A DNA stretch of 64,000 nt from CALBPI01 sp039814545. GTDB taxonomy: Bacteria; Pseudomonadota; Gammaproteobacteria; Steroidobacterales; Woeseiaceae. The first letter of the stretch is position 1; each line of letters begins with the position of its first letter. Positions 34,732 to 43,932 of the stretch are shown one piece after another. The stretch spans positions 1 through 64,000 of the forward strand of contig JBCCBB010000005.1 of NCBI GenBank assembly GCA_039814545.1, read 5' to 3'. A model generated the notes under the pieces. The model ran no database searches and had not been told where the DNA came from. It saw only the letters and a list, made by a program, of their open reading frames with translations. Both the position numbers and the translations under genes were made by a program.

Positions 34732-36203
34732 ACAAGCAATGCCGGGGCCGCGTAACGGCCGATGATCCAGATGATGGCGATCGCCAGCAGATTGAGCCAG
34801 ATGCCCGCGCGTACCATCTGACCGATCTTGAGCGTGCCCGTGGAGAACACGATGGCGTTCGGGGCCGTCGCGACGGGCAGCATGAAGGCGCAACTCGCGG
34901 CCAGCGTCACAGGCACCGTGAGCAACAGCGGCGGCAAGCCCGCCTGCAGTGCGATGGCACCCATGACCGGCAACAGCGTCGCCGTCGTGGCCATGTTGCT
35001 CGTGAGCTCAGTCAGAAAAATGGTCAGCGCCACGGCCGCCAGCAGCAAAACACCCACGCCGAGCGCATTGAGCGGCGCCAGAGACTCACCTAACCACAGC
35101 GCGAGTCCGCTGGCATCAACAGCGGAGGCCAGCGACAGACCGCCCCCAAACAACACGAGCACGCCCCAGGGCAGCCGCGCCGTGTCGTCCCAGCGCATGA
35201 GCGCGCGCTGATCCCGGTCGCCGCTCGGCAAGAGGAACAGCGCCACGGCAGCGGCCATGGCGATGGCCGTATCGGAGAGATCGGTGATCCCTGTTACCGC
35301 CTGCAGCGGCCGACGCAACATCCAGCCCGCAACGAGACAAGTGAAGACAATGGCGACGCGGCGCTCAGGCACAGACAACGGCCCCTGCTCGATGCGCATG
35401 CGTTGCAGGTGCGCGCGAACGGCGTCACTCGAGCCGATGTTGACGGGAAACAGTCGCGCTGTGAGCAGCCACCAGGCGACGGGCAGCAACAGCGCTGTCA
35501 CGGGAATGCCCAGCAGCATCCAACGGGCAAAGCTGATCTCCAAACCATGGCGCTCAGCCAGGTAGCCGATAAGCAAGGCGTTGGGTGGCGTGCCGATCAG
35601 TGTCGCCAGGCCACCAATGGAGGCGGCGTAGGCGAGACCCAGCAGCAATGCGAGCCGAAAGTGGTCCTGCTGCGTGTCGCCGATGCCCGCGACGTTGTCG
35701 CGCATCACGGCGATTACGGACAACACGATGGGCAACAGCATCATCGTTGTGGACGTGTTGGTCATCCACATGCTCAGTAAGGCCGATACGAGCATGAAGC
35801 CACCGATGAGGCGCCGGCCCTCGGTACCTGTCTTGTCGAGAATGGCGAGCGCAATACGCCGGTGCAGGTTCCAGCGCTCGAGCGCGAGCGCCATGACAAA
35901 ACCGCCCAGAAACAGAAAGATCGTGGGGTGCGCGTAAGGCGCCGCGACGGCGCGGATATCGGCGATACCCAAAGGCTGAAACACAACCAACGGCAGCAGC
36001 GCGGTGGCGGGTACGGGAATTGCCTCCGTGGCCCACCAAATTGCCATCCACAATCCGGCTGCGGCGGCGCGCCAGGCCGGGTCGGGCATCACCTGCTGCA
36101 ACGGCGCCAACGCCAGCATCGCCGCAAACACGGCGGGGCCCAGCCAACGTCCGACGCGCTGCGCGCGCCCGCGACCCTCGTTGGGATCGATGGACGTAGT
36201 CAC
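34728..36203 (-). CDS. DASS family (SLC13) sodium/anion symporter
   Basis: A 491-residue inner-membrane transporter with about 11-12 helices. The two substrate hairpins are MWMTNTSTTMMLLPI and TELTSNMATTATLLPVMGAIA, with the SNT/SNM sodium motifs of the family. AIWWATEAIPVPATALLPLV at the N-terminus is a family hallmark. Substrate is probably a di- or tricarboxylate or sulfate. Overlaps the upstream pilin-accessory-like gene by 4 bp. Confidence 0.92.
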   Translation of the reverse strand: MTTSIDPNEGRGRAQRVGRWLGPAVFAAMLALAPLQQVMPDPAWRAAAAGLWMAIWWATEAIPVPATALLPLVVFQPLGIADIRAVAAPYAHPTIFLFLGGFVMALALERWNLHRRIALAILDKTGTEGRRLIGGFMLVSALLSMWMTNTSTTMMLLPIVLSVIAVMRDNVAGIGDTQQDHFRLALLLGLAYAASIGGLATLIGTPPNALLIGYLAERHGLEISFARWMLLGIPVTALLLPVAWWLLTARLFPVNIGSSDAVRAHLQRMRIEQGPLSVPERRVAIVFTCLVAGWMLRRPLQAVTGITDLSDTAIAMAAAVALFLLPSGDRDQRALMRWDDTARLPWGVLVLFGGGLSLASAVDASGLALWLGESLAPLNALGVGVLLLAAVALTIFLTELTSNMATTATLLPVMGAIALQAGLPPLLLTVPVTLAASCAFMLPVATAPNAIVFSTGTLKIGQMVRAGIWLNLLAIAIIWIIGRYAAPALLV

Positions 36204-36952
36204 TCGCCACCCCAGGGATCAACCGCCACCACGCCGACGGGGATCGCAGACTCGGCATCGATAATCAGCGCAAAGCTCTGCAGACGCTTGTTGACGACGG
36301 GCGCCCATCGCAACGTATCGGCATCGCGCCCCGAATCGGTCAGCACACGTGAGACGCCTTGCGCGGCAGCCGCGGATTTTCGAGCCAACGCCTCGAGACG
36401 CTGCGCCTTGTCGAGCACCGACGCGCGTTGCGCAGACAACGGCTGCCAGAATTCGGGCTGCTGCTCGAGCTCGATGCCCTCGTCGAGCGAGCGTACCAGC
36501 AAAGCGTTGCGCAGCTCGGTGTCGTCTGGCCGCACTGCCACGGCCAGGCACGGCGGCCGGGTGGCATCGGCGCAGGCAGCGATCGCGCTGCCGTCGTGGA
36601 CGAGATCCGTCTCGGGGAGCACCGTGAATCGATCCACGGAAAACACGACGAACAATGGGCGCTGTTCGTAGATCACGCGCCCGCCGTAACCCAATGCCGC
36701 GACTTGCATCGCGGCGACACACACCATGTCGAACCACAAACCCTTTTTGCCGGGCTTGTAGAGGTAGATCGTCAGCAACGGCCCGACCACAAGGTGGACA
36801 CCGAGCAACATCAACAGCACATCGCGGACACCGCTCACAGCAAAGTAAGGCGCGGGGTACCAGAGCATAAAGATCACGGCGACGATGCCCGCAGCCACAA
36901 CGGCAGTCAGTGCCAGGTGCAACAGAATGGTGGTCTTGCGTTCGAGCATCAT
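36200..36952 (-). CDS. TfpX/TfpZ-like type IV pilin accessory protein
   Basis: A 250-residue protein with three to four N-terminal helices (for example LALTAVVAAGIVAVIFMLWY and LLMLLGVHLVVGPLLTIYLY) and a soluble C-terminal half. PGKKGLWFDMVCVAAMQVAAL and RPLFVVFSVDRF match TfpZ-type accessory proteins, which assist pilin biogenesis in Pseudomonas-like species. No pilin gene is adjacent. MM at 36952/36949 is the start, with both ATGs usable. Coupled to the DASS gene by a 4-bp overlap. Confidence 0.8.
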   Translation of the reverse strand: MMLERKTTILLHLALTAVVAAGIVAVIFMLWYPAPYFAVSGVRDVLLMLLGVHLVVGPLLTIYLYKPGKKGLWFDMVCVAAMQVAALGYGGRVIYEQRPLFVVFSVDRFTVLPETDLVHDGSAIAACADATRPPCLAVAVRPDDTELRNALLVRSLDEGIELEQQPEFWQPLSAQRASVLDKAQRLEALARKSAAAAQGVSRVLTDSGRDADTLRWAPVVNKRLQSFALIIDAESAIPVGVVAVDPWGGE

Positions 36953-37098
36953 GGTTGGATTCGGATCTTTGGCGACGCCCGAGTATACGTGCGCACTCGG
37001 TCCCTGCGGCCGTGCAGAGCGCACACTCAGGTCCGAATTGACTTGGCGCAACACGGCTGGCCCAATCGAAGCATGCCGCTGCAAGACCACCACAGCCT

Positions 37099-37950
37099 GT
37101 GAGCCTGACGCGCAGAGCCCTCATCGCCGCTTCAGTGGCTGGGCTGGCCGGCGGCAAGGCCGCGCGCAGTACTATCCCGCCCCGCGAATCCCTGACCTTT
37201 GTATGCGTGCCGGGTACCTGGCACGGCGGCTGGGTCTGGACGCCGCTGGCGGAAGCCCTGCGTCGACGCGGCCATCGCTGTTTCCGCGTGACCTGCACCG
37301 GTGTGGGTGAACGCGCACACCTGATCAGTCCCGAGGTCGGGCTCGACACCCACGCACGCGACGTCACTCAGGTCATCCGTTACGAGGCGCTGGAGCGTGT
37401 GGTGCTCGTAGGCCACTCCTTTGCCGGGGTCACGATTACCGAAGTCGCGGACCGACTGGCAGGCAGCGGACGCATTGCCGCATTGCTCTACTACGACGCC
37501 TTCATTCCCACAGCAGAGCGCCCCGCCTGGGTCATGCGCGACGAAGCCGGTCAGTGGCCCGAATGGTGGCGCGACCGCGAGTCTCGATTCGTGGAGGGCT
37601 ACAAGATGGACTTCGCCAGCGAATACCCGATCCAAATGCTCGTGGACCCAGAGGCGACGCCCAAACTCGCACGCTCTGTCGCCGAACGCCTGACCTACCA
37701 CCCGGCGCGCCAGTGGATCGAGCCTGCGTCTTTTGCAAACGGCGGCTGGCAAGACTATCCCCGCGCGTACGTGCACTGCACGGGACAGGCGTACCGGCAG
37801 TCGTCGAGCGCCATGTTTGGTCCGGCCAAGGGGCCTGGCTGGCAATTTGAAACGTCGGATACAGTGCGACTGGGCATGCTCACGGCACCTGATGACACGG
37901 CTGCGCGTTTTGAGCGCATCGGCTACAACCTTCTGGCGACATCGACATGA
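37099..37950 (+). CDS. Exported alpha/beta hydrolase
   Basis: A 283-residue protein with a twin-arginine-like leader (LTRRALIAASVAGLAGG). The catalytic elbow is LVGHSFAGVTI, and the early FVCVPGTWHGGWVWTPLAEAL is typical of the salicylate-esterase/hydroxynitrile-lyase-like branch. Export by Tat is a prediction. GTG at 37099 is used. The substrate is unknown. Overlaps the next gene by 4 bp. Confidence 0.85.
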   Translation: MSLTRRALIAASVAGLAGGKAARSTIPPRESLTFVCVPGTWHGGWVWTPLAEALRRRGHRCFRVTCTGVGERAHLISPEVGLDTHARDVTQVIRYEALERVVLVGHSFAGVTITEVADRLAGSGRIAALLYYDAFIPTAERPAWVMRDEAGQWPEWWRDRESRFVEGYKMDFASEYPIQMLVDPEATPKLARSVAERLTYHPARQWIEPASFANGGWQDYPRAYVHCTGQAYRQSSSAMFGPAKGPGWQFETSDTVRLGMLTAPDDTAARFERIGYNLLATST

Positions 37951-38471
37951 GTGACAAACAATCGTCCCGCCTTAACCTCGCGACCTCGCTCGTCGCCATT
38001 GCCATTTCGATCGTTGCCATGCTGGTGTCGCTCGTCGAAGTCTCGGCCATGCGTACGCAGCAGCGCGCCGAAGTGTGGCCATACATCGATCTGGCGACGG
38101 GCTACAACAGCGACGGTTTCTACTTGCGACTCGAGAACAAGGGTGTGGGACCCGCCCTCATGCATGAGGTGCAACTGTTTCGCGGCAGCGAACCCGTGAC
38201 GGACCTCGACGCGTTTGTGCTCGACGTCGTCGGACCCGATGACGCCTTCAGTTACGACACCTACTTGAGCAGCAATCCGAGCAACTCGGTGGTGGCGCCC
38301 GGCGAAGTCAGCACACTGTTCGGTGTGCCCTGGGAACCTCGTACCCGCCGATTCGTCGAGAATGTAGGTACCGACATCGATGTCACGGCTTGCTACTGCT
38401 CTATTCACGAGGACTGTTGGCGCGCGTCGTTACTGGCGTCACGACCGGAACCCGTGGACCGCTGCGACTAG
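37947..38471 (+). CDS. Membrane-anchored protein of unknown function
   Basis: A 174-residue protein with one N-terminal helix (LATSLVAIAISIVAMLVSLV) and a soluble domain containing FYLRLENKGVGPALMHEV, a beta-rich segment seen in several uncharacterised single-pass proteins. Four Cys residues lie near the C-terminus (ACYCSIHEDCW). I do not recognise a function. Its TAG stop shares the CTAG palindrome with the convergent sulfurtransferase stop. Confidence 0.7.
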   Translation: MSDKQSSRLNLATSLVAIAISIVAMLVSLVEVSAMRTQQRAEVWPYIDLATGYNSDGFYLRLENKGVGPALMHEVQLFRGSEPVTDLDAFVLDVVGPDDAFSYDTYLSSNPSNSVVAPGEVSTLFGVPWEPRTRRFVENVGTDIDVTACYCSIHEDCWRASLLASRPEPVDRCD

Positions 38472-39310
38472 GCTGGCCCCGTGACCACGGGCAACGGGCC
38501 CGGCTGACCCCATTCAGCCCATGACCCGTCATACACGGAAACCTCGGAGCGGCCCGCGACTGTAGCCGCCCAAGCCAGCAATGCGGCAGTAACGCCGGAG
38601 CCACAGCTGAACACAAGCGGCGAGGAAGCGCTCGCCAGCGTGTCGAAGTGGTCCCGCACCGCTGCAACCGGAAGCAGGTGACCGTCGACGATCAACGAAC
38701 CCGCCGGCAGATTGCGGGCGCCTGGCATGTGGCCGGCCCGCAGGCCGGGACGGGGCTCGGGCTCACGACCTTCAAACCGGGCGGCGGGCCGCGCGTCGAT
38801 AACGACAGTTGTCTGGTCTTCGAGTGCCGCACGTACACGCGCGCTGTCGGCGATCCAGTGGTCTGTCGGCGCCACGACGATGTCGCCCGTGGCTACCGGA
38901 CGTGCGGGCCCGGTCTCGATCGGATGTCCCGCGGCCCGCCACGCCGGCAAGCCGCCGTCGAGCACCGCGACGGCGTCGTGACCCGCCGCACGTAGCATCC
39001 ACCAGGCACGCGGACTCGAAAAGACGCCGGCGCCGTCGTATGCGACCACGCGGTCGTTCGCGCAAATCCCAAGCGCGCGCAGCCCAGCCTCAAATTTTTG
39101 TGGGTCGGGCAGCATGTGGGGCAGGTCCGACGCCGTGTCGGAAAGCGCACCGTCGAAGTCGAAGTACCGGGCACCGGGCAGATGGGCCTGCTCAAATTCC
39201 GCGGCTGCGTTACGAGACTCGGCGGGCAGATACCAGCTCGCGTCGAACAACTTGAGATCCGATGCGCCCAGCAGGGCGGACAACGTGCCGACGTCGATGA
39301 GGGGAGACAT
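38468..39310 (-). CDS. Sulfurtransferase, 3-mercaptopyruvate type
   Basis: A 280-residue two-domain rhodanese-fold protein. The catalytic Cys236 is in VFSCGSGVTAALL, and CG(S/T)GVTA is the loop of 3-mercaptopyruvate sulfurtransferases (SseA), whereas thiosulfate enzymes usually have CRKGVTA. Substrate-gripping residues such as HLPGARYFDFD and HMPGARNLP are present. Likely transfers sulfur to cyanide or thiols in the cytoplasm. Confidence 0.9.
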   Translation of the reverse strand: MSPLIDVGTLSALLGASDLKLFDASWYLPAESRNAAAEFEQAHLPGARYFDFDGALSDTASDLPHMLPDPQKFEAGLRALGICANDRVVAYDGAGVFSSPRAWWMLRAAGHDAVAVLDGGLPAWRAAGHPIETGPARPVATGDIVVAPTDHWIADSARVRAALEDQTTVVIDARPAARFEGREPEPRPGLRAGHMPGARNLPAGSLIVDGHLLPVAAVRDHFDTLASASSPLVFSCGSGVTAALLAWAATVAGRSEVSVYDGSWAEWGQPGPLPVVTGPA

Positions 39311-39406
39311 ACCGACAGTATGCCGCGCAGAGTGTGATGCGTGCTATGGCACGGGCGCTTCTCGCGGTTTAGGCTGTCGATCCAGCAAGGACGAGGTGGT
39401 GCCTGC

Positions 39407-41443
39407 ATGGCCACCAAACCAAGAACATTCCCCGCGCCGGGTGCGCCGCAACAGGACGATGCGGGCCGGCTTGGATCAGAGTACGCCTACCAGAAGCTCG
39501 ATCCCGAAAAGCTCGACCGTGAGCTCGCAACACGCGTGCTCGGGCAGCAGGACGGACTCTGGATTCTCGATGTTGCGAGCAACACGCTGAGCGTGGACGG
39601 CACGCTGTTCGACATCATGGAAACGGCAGAGCCGACCAGCGGCGGTGGCCTGCTCGACATTTACTCGCCCCTGCATCCGGACGACGTCGCACCGGTGCGC
39701 GAAGCGCTTGAGCGTCACCTGATCGACCGCGAACCCTACCGCGTGCTCATTCGCCTGCGACATCACAATGGACACTACCTCTGGGTTCGGTCTCACGGCC
39801 AGGCCACCTGGGACGATGACGGCTGTCCTGTGCAGATGATTGGCGTCATGCATGACGTCAGCGATGCCGTTGAGCTGCGCCAGTCACTACGCGACTCCGA
39901 AGACCGGTTTTTGAGCATCTCGGACAGCATGCCCGGAGCGCTGTTTCGCTACACGCGAAAAGCGGATGGTCGCGATGCGATCGACTATCTCAGCCCGGGC
40001 TGCGAACAGGTGTGGGAGTACGCCGCCGAGGAACTCGAGCACGATCCAAGCAAGCTCTGGAACACGGTCCATCCCGACGATCTCGCCGATATGGTGGAGA
40101 GCGTCAACGAATCCGCAGACAACCTGACACCCTGGGTGCACGCCTGGCGCATCGTCACGCGATCGGGCAGCGAGAAATGGCTCGAGGGCAGCGGCACACC
40201 CATCCTTACCGAAGCAGGCGACACGGTCTGGCACACGATGGTGTTCGACCGCACGGAGCGCGTGCGTGCGCAGCAGGCGCTGCAACTGCAAAAGGAGATG
40301 CTGCACCAATCGCAGAAGCTGGCCTCGTTGGGCCGCATCGCAGGCGGCGTGGCGCATGATTTCAACAATCTGCTCGCCAGCATTCTCGGCAACGCCGAGT
40401 TGCTGCTCGGCGACACGGTCACCGACGAGGACCGACGTCGCTTCGCCACTGAGATCGAACGCTCGGCCTACCGCGGCAGCGCACTCTCGCAGCAACTGCT
40501 CGCGTTCGGTCGCCGGGCCCACCTGAAACCCAGCGTCGAGTCAGTCCGCACGATCCTCGAAGAATTCCGGGGCATGCTCGCCCGCGTCATCCCCGAGAAC
40601 ATCGAAGTCGCCGTCGTATTGCCGCCCAAACCGCTGGCCATGTTTATTGACCGCAACCAGCTCGACAACGCGCTGCTGAACCTCTCGATCAACGCCCGCG
40701 ACGCCATGCCCGACGGTGGCCTGCTGACCTTCTCGGCGCGTCATGTCGCGGCCGACGGTTTGGACGATTTTGATCCCGCCGAGCCGCTGGTGCCCGGCGA
40801 CTACATCGAGTTGGCAGTCAAGGATTCAGGGGTCGGCATGTCGGCCGAGCTGCGTGAGAAAGTCGTGGAGCCCTTCTTCACAACGAAGCCCGTGGGCGAA
40901 GGCTCCGGCCTCGGCTTGTCCATGGTTGAAGGCTACGCCCGTCAGTCGGGCGGTGGCATGCGGATCCACAGCACACCAGGTGGCGGCACCACCATCACGC
41001 TTATGCTGCCGGCGGCAGAACATCAGGCCGAGGCCAGTGCCGCCGCCGCTCCTGATGCGCGCGAGACACGCGCTGTCAAAGTGCTGCTCGCAGAAGACAA
41101 CCCGGCCGTGCAAAGTGTGCTGCGCCAGCAGCTCGAGTCGTTCGGTCATGAGGTCCACGTTGCCGACGATGCGGCAGCCGCAGTGGCGCGGCTTGACGCC
41201 GGGCTCGAACCGGAGCTGTTGATCTCAGACCTCATCATGCCCGGTCCTGTTCGTGGCACCGACCTCATCCGCGTCGCCATTGAGAAACTGCCGGACCTCA
41301 AGGTCATTGTGCTGTCCGGCTACCACCGCGAAAGTGCGGCCGAGTCCATTGCGCTGCCCAAGTCGATCACCTGGCTGCAAAAGCCCGTGACCATGGCCCA
41401 TTTGCGCACTGCGATCGCTGACAGGCTCGACGGCAGCGCCTGA
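39407..41443 (+). CDS. Hybrid sensor histidine kinase with PAS domains and receiver
   Basis: A 678-residue soluble kinase. Two PAS/PAC segments (residues about 60-165 and 170-295) precede a HisKA domain with His317 in GGVAHDFNNLL. The HATPase domain has LLNLSINARDAMPDGG, DSGVGMS and GSGLGLSMVEGYA. A C-terminal receiver holds VLLAEDNPAVQSV, acceptor Asp608 (LLISDLIMPG) and LQKPVT. No transmembrane helix is seen, so the signal is probably cytoplasmic. ATG at 39407 has AGGACGAGG upstream. No separate response regulator is adjacent. Confidence 0.93.
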   Translation: MATKPRTFPAPGAPQQDDAGRLGSEYAYQKLDPEKLDRELATRVLGQQDGLWILDVASNTLSVDGTLFDIMETAEPTSGGGLLDIYSPLHPDDVAPVREALERHLIDREPYRVLIRLRHHNGHYLWVRSHGQATWDDDGCPVQMIGVMHDVSDAVELRQSLRDSEDRFLSISDSMPGALFRYTRKADGRDAIDYLSPGCEQVWEYAAEELEHDPSKLWNTVHPDDLADMVESVNESADNLTPWVHAWRIVTRSGSEKWLEGSGTPILTEAGDTVWHTMVFDRTERVRAQQALQLQKEMLHQSQKLASLGRIAGGVAHDFNNLLASILGNAELLLGDTVTDEDRRRFATEIERSAYRGSALSQQLLAFGRRAHLKPSVESVRTILEEFRGMLARVIPENIEVAVVLPPKPLAMFIDRNQLDNALLNLSINARDAMPDGGLLTFSARHVAADGLDDFDPAEPLVPGDYIELAVKDSGVGMSAELREKVVEPFFTTKPVGEGSGLGLSMVEGYARQSGGGMRIHSTPGGGTTITLMLPAAEHQAEASAAAAPDARETRAVKVLLAEDNPAVQSVLRQQLESFGHEVHVADDAAAAVARLDAGLEPELLISDLIMPGPVRGTDLIRVAIEKLPDLKVIVLSGYHRESAAESIALPKSITWLQKPVTMAHLRTAIADRLDGSA

Positions 41444-41501
41444 GCCCCCACCCTCTCGGTGCTACCATCTGGGTTTCCAATCATGACCCGGGAGGGTTGC
41501 C

Positions 41502-41840
41502 GTGCAGCTCGACATCGCCACAGACATCATTCTCTCCAACACCGAGACCGTGCCTGGCAAGAAGATCACCGAATTCTACGGTGTGGTGACCGGCAACACC
41601 GTGCGCGCGAAACACGTCGGGCGCGACATCATGGCCGGCCTCAAGAACATTGTTGGGGGCGAGCTCAAGGGCTACACCGAGCTGCTCCAGGATTCGCGGC
41701 GCGAGGCCACGGAACGCATGATAGAGCAGGCGACGGCCATGGGCGCCAACGCGGTGGTCAACGTGCGCTTCGCGACGAGCTCGATTACGCAGGGCGCCTC
41801 CGAGCTGTTCGCCTACGGCACCGCGGTCCGGGTGATCTGA
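41502..41840 (+). CDS. YbjQ/UPF0145 family protein
   Basis: A 112-residue soluble protein with the UPF0145 pattern: TETVPGKKITEFYGVVTG, DIMAGLKNIVGGELKGYTEL, AREEA-like DSRREATERM and GANAVVNVRF. Homologs form ring-like oligomers; some are labelled heavy-metal-binding, without firm function. GTG at 41502 is the start. It opens a tight five-gene group with gaps of 3-14 bp. Confidence 0.88.
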   Translation: MQLDIATDIILSNTETVPGKKITEFYGVVTGNTVRAKHVGRDIMAGLKNIVGGELKGYTELLQDSRREATERMIEQATAMGANAVVNVRFATSSITQGASELFAYGTAVRVI

Positions 41841-41844
41841 CGTC

Positions 41845-42318
41845 ATGGGCGAATTTACGCTACTCGTCAATATCGGGCTGCCGCTGACGGTCCTCGTGAT
41901 CGCTTACCTGACGGGGAGCGTTCTCGAGCGACGTCACTTCGCGGACATCCGGAAGCGCGAGGCCAAGATGCAGCGCTTTCCGACGACGACCTTCGAGGCC
42001 CTGCCCGACGACTGGGAGGTCGCGGACTGCGAGCTCATGGCGGAAAGCGTCGTGGTCTCACTCGACTACTTCAAGCGCGTCATCGCCGGGTTGCGCGCCA
42101 TTGTTGGCGGGCGCATTACAACCTACGAACCGTTGCTCGACCGCGCCCGCCGCGAAGCGGTGCTGCGCGTGACGGAGAAAGCCAAGGCCGAGGGATTCGA
42201 CGCCGTCATCAACTTGCGCCTCGAAACCTCACGCATGGCCAACAGCGAGACAGGCCAGGGTATCGGCGGCATCGAGATCCTGGCCTTTGGTACCGCCTTG
42301 TTACGCGCACAGCGCTAG
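41845..42318 (+). CDS. Membrane-anchored YbjQ-like protein
   Basis: A 157-residue protein with an N-terminal helix (LLVNIGLPLTVLVIAYLTGSVL) followed by a YbjQ-type domain: VVSLDYFKRVIAGLRAIVGG, TTYEPLLDRARREAVLRV and FDAVINLRLET. It looks like a membrane-tethered paralog of the preceding gene, 4 bp upstream. Function unknown. Confidence 0.85.
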   Translation: MGEFTLLVNIGLPLTVLVIAYLTGSVLERRHFADIRKREAKMQRFPTTTFEALPDDWEVADCELMAESVVVSLDYFKRVIAGLRAIVGGRITTYEPLLDRARREAVLRVTEKAKAEGFDAVINLRLETSRMANSETGQGIGGIEILAFGTALLRAQR

Positions 42319-42322
42319 TCTC

Positions 42323-43156
42323 ATGAAGTTCGAGCCCCGCCCCGCGGACAACAGCGTCAACGTGACCGCGCGCCACCCGCTTGCAGACGCTACGGTGCTC
42401 GTACTGGGGCTGGGTGCGGTCGTGCTGCTGGTGACCATCGTGCTGGCGTTCTTCGCCGACGCGCTCGTCGCGCGCATCAGCATCAAGACCGAGATGCGCT
42501 GGTTTGGCGGCATGTCGCTGCCCGCGGTTGTCGAGGAGTTTGAAGACACCAGCACGAGCGAAGAACAAGCACTGTCGGGTCTGCTCACGCGGCTCACGCA
42601 GCACTGGGAAAGCGACTACACGTTTCGCTTGCGTATCAGCGAGGACGCCGCACCCAATGCTCTGGCCTTTCCGGGCGGACTGATCGTCGTGACGCGCGGC
42701 CTACTCGACAATGTTGAGTCTGAAAACGAGCTGGCCTTCGTCCTCGCGCACGAGCTTGGCCATTTCAGAAACCGCGACCACCTGCGCGGCCTCGGTCGCG
42801 GCGTCGCAATCTCGCTTGTGGTCGGCACCATGACCTCGGGCGGCAGTGGCGGCTTCGGATTCGGCATTGCTGACATCGCGTTGCGTGGTTTTGGGCGCGA
42901 ACAGGAAACGGACGCTGACGTGTTTGCACTGGGGATGGTTTACGCCGAGTACGGCCACGTCGGCGAATCGTGGCGCTTCTTCGAGCGCATCCAGTCGGCC
43001 TTCGGCGACGGCAATGCCGTGCTCAACTATCTTGAAACCCACCCGCTGCCCGGCAGTCGAATCGATGACTTAAAGCGCCTCGCGCGCGAGCGCGGCTGGC
43101 CGACAGAAGGTACGCTTGTCCCCTGGAATCCGGGGTTAGACACCCAACAGGACTGA
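42323..43156 (+). CDS. M48 family zinc metalloprotease
   Basis: A 277-residue membrane protease. One strong N-terminal helix (VLVLGLGAVVLLVTIVLAFF) anchors it. The active site is VLAHELGHFRNRDHLRG (His143, His147), with the third ligand Glu in REQETDADVFAL. GLIVVTRGLLD is another family block. Resembles HtpX/BepA-type proteases that survey membrane or outer-membrane proteins. ATG at 42323 is chosen over upstream in-frame starts that overlap the YbjQ gene. Confidence 0.92.
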   Translation: MKFEPRPADNSVNVTARHPLADATVLVLGLGAVVLLVTIVLAFFADALVARISIKTEMRWFGGMSLPAVVEEFEDTSTSEEQALSGLLTRLTQHWESDYTFRLRISEDAAPNALAFPGGLIVVTRGLLDNVESENELAFVLAHELGHFRNRDHLRGLGRGVAISLVVGTMTSGGSGGFGFGIADIALRGFGREQETDADVFALGMVYAEYGHVGESWRFFERIQSAFGDGNAVLNYLETHPLPGSRIDDLKRLARERGWPTEGTLVPWNPGLDTQQD

Positions 43157-43159
43157 ATC

Positions 43160-43918
43160 ATGCCCAATCCCATTAACCTGGCCACGTCGCTCGCCGCGAC
43201 CACGGTCACGCTCCCACGCGGGCTCATGACGCACGCGGCGGCCACGCAACCCGAACGCCCGCTCGAACTCTACGAAATGGAGAACTGCCCCTACTGCCGC
43301 GTCGTGCGCGAAGCGCTGTCGGCGCTCGACATCGACGCACTCGTGTACCCCTGCCCAAAGCGTGGCGAACGTTACCGCCCGCGCGTCGTGGAACTGGGCG
43401 GCAAGGCGTCGTTCCCGTTTCTCGTGGATCCCAACACGGGCCAACAGATGTACGAGTCGGCGGACATCATCGACTACCTCTACAGCACCTACGGCGGGCG
43501 CCGGCCGCTGCCGCGCGCAGCCATCAAGCTACTTGTGCAGCCGGCTGCCAGTCTGGCTTCGGCACTGCGCGCCGGCGCCGGACTGCGCATGCGCCCTTCG
43601 CACGCACCCGAGCAGCCATTGGAGTTATTCAGCCTCGAGTCGAGCCCGTTTGCGCGATTCGTCCGCGAACGCCTGTGTGAGCTCGAGCTGCCCTACCGCT
43701 TGCGCAACATGGGCCGCACACGTGCGGGTGACTTCATCCCGCCGGCCGTACGCCGACGCCTCATGCCGCGCTACGCGCACGCAGGCCGAAACCGCAAAGC
43801 GCTGGCGGAACGGACGGGCACGGTGCAGGTCCCATACCTCTACGACCCCAACACCGATACGGGTCTCTACGAGTCCGACGCCATCATCGCGTACCTCACC
43901 GAGACCTACGCCGCCTGA
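43160..43918 (+). CDS. Tandem GST N-terminal (thioredoxin-fold) domain protein
   Basis: A 252-residue protein with two glutaredoxin/GST_N-like domains (about 35-115 and 150-250) and no helical GST C-terminal domain. The first has a CPYC motif (Cys43, Cys46) and ends YESADIIDYLYSTYG; the second has SPFA instead of a Cys motif and ends YESDAIIAYLTETYA. Each has the cis-Pro region (SFPFLVDPNTG and QVPYLYDPNT). Probably a thiol-redox protein; the second domain may bind glutathione only. Confidence 0.85.
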   Translation: MPNPINLATSLAATTVTLPRGLMTHAAATQPERPLELYEMENCPYCRVVREALSALDIDALVYPCPKRGERYRPRVVELGGKASFPFLVDPNTGQQMYESADIIDYLYSTYGGRRPLPRAAIKLLVQPAASLASALRAGAGLRMRPSHAPEQPLELFSLESSPFARFVRERLCELELPYRLRNMGRTRAGDFIPPAVRRRLMPRYAHAGRNRKALAERTGTVQVPYLYDPNTDTGLYESDAIIAYLTETYAA

Positions 43919-43932
43919 CCGGAGCCTCCCGC

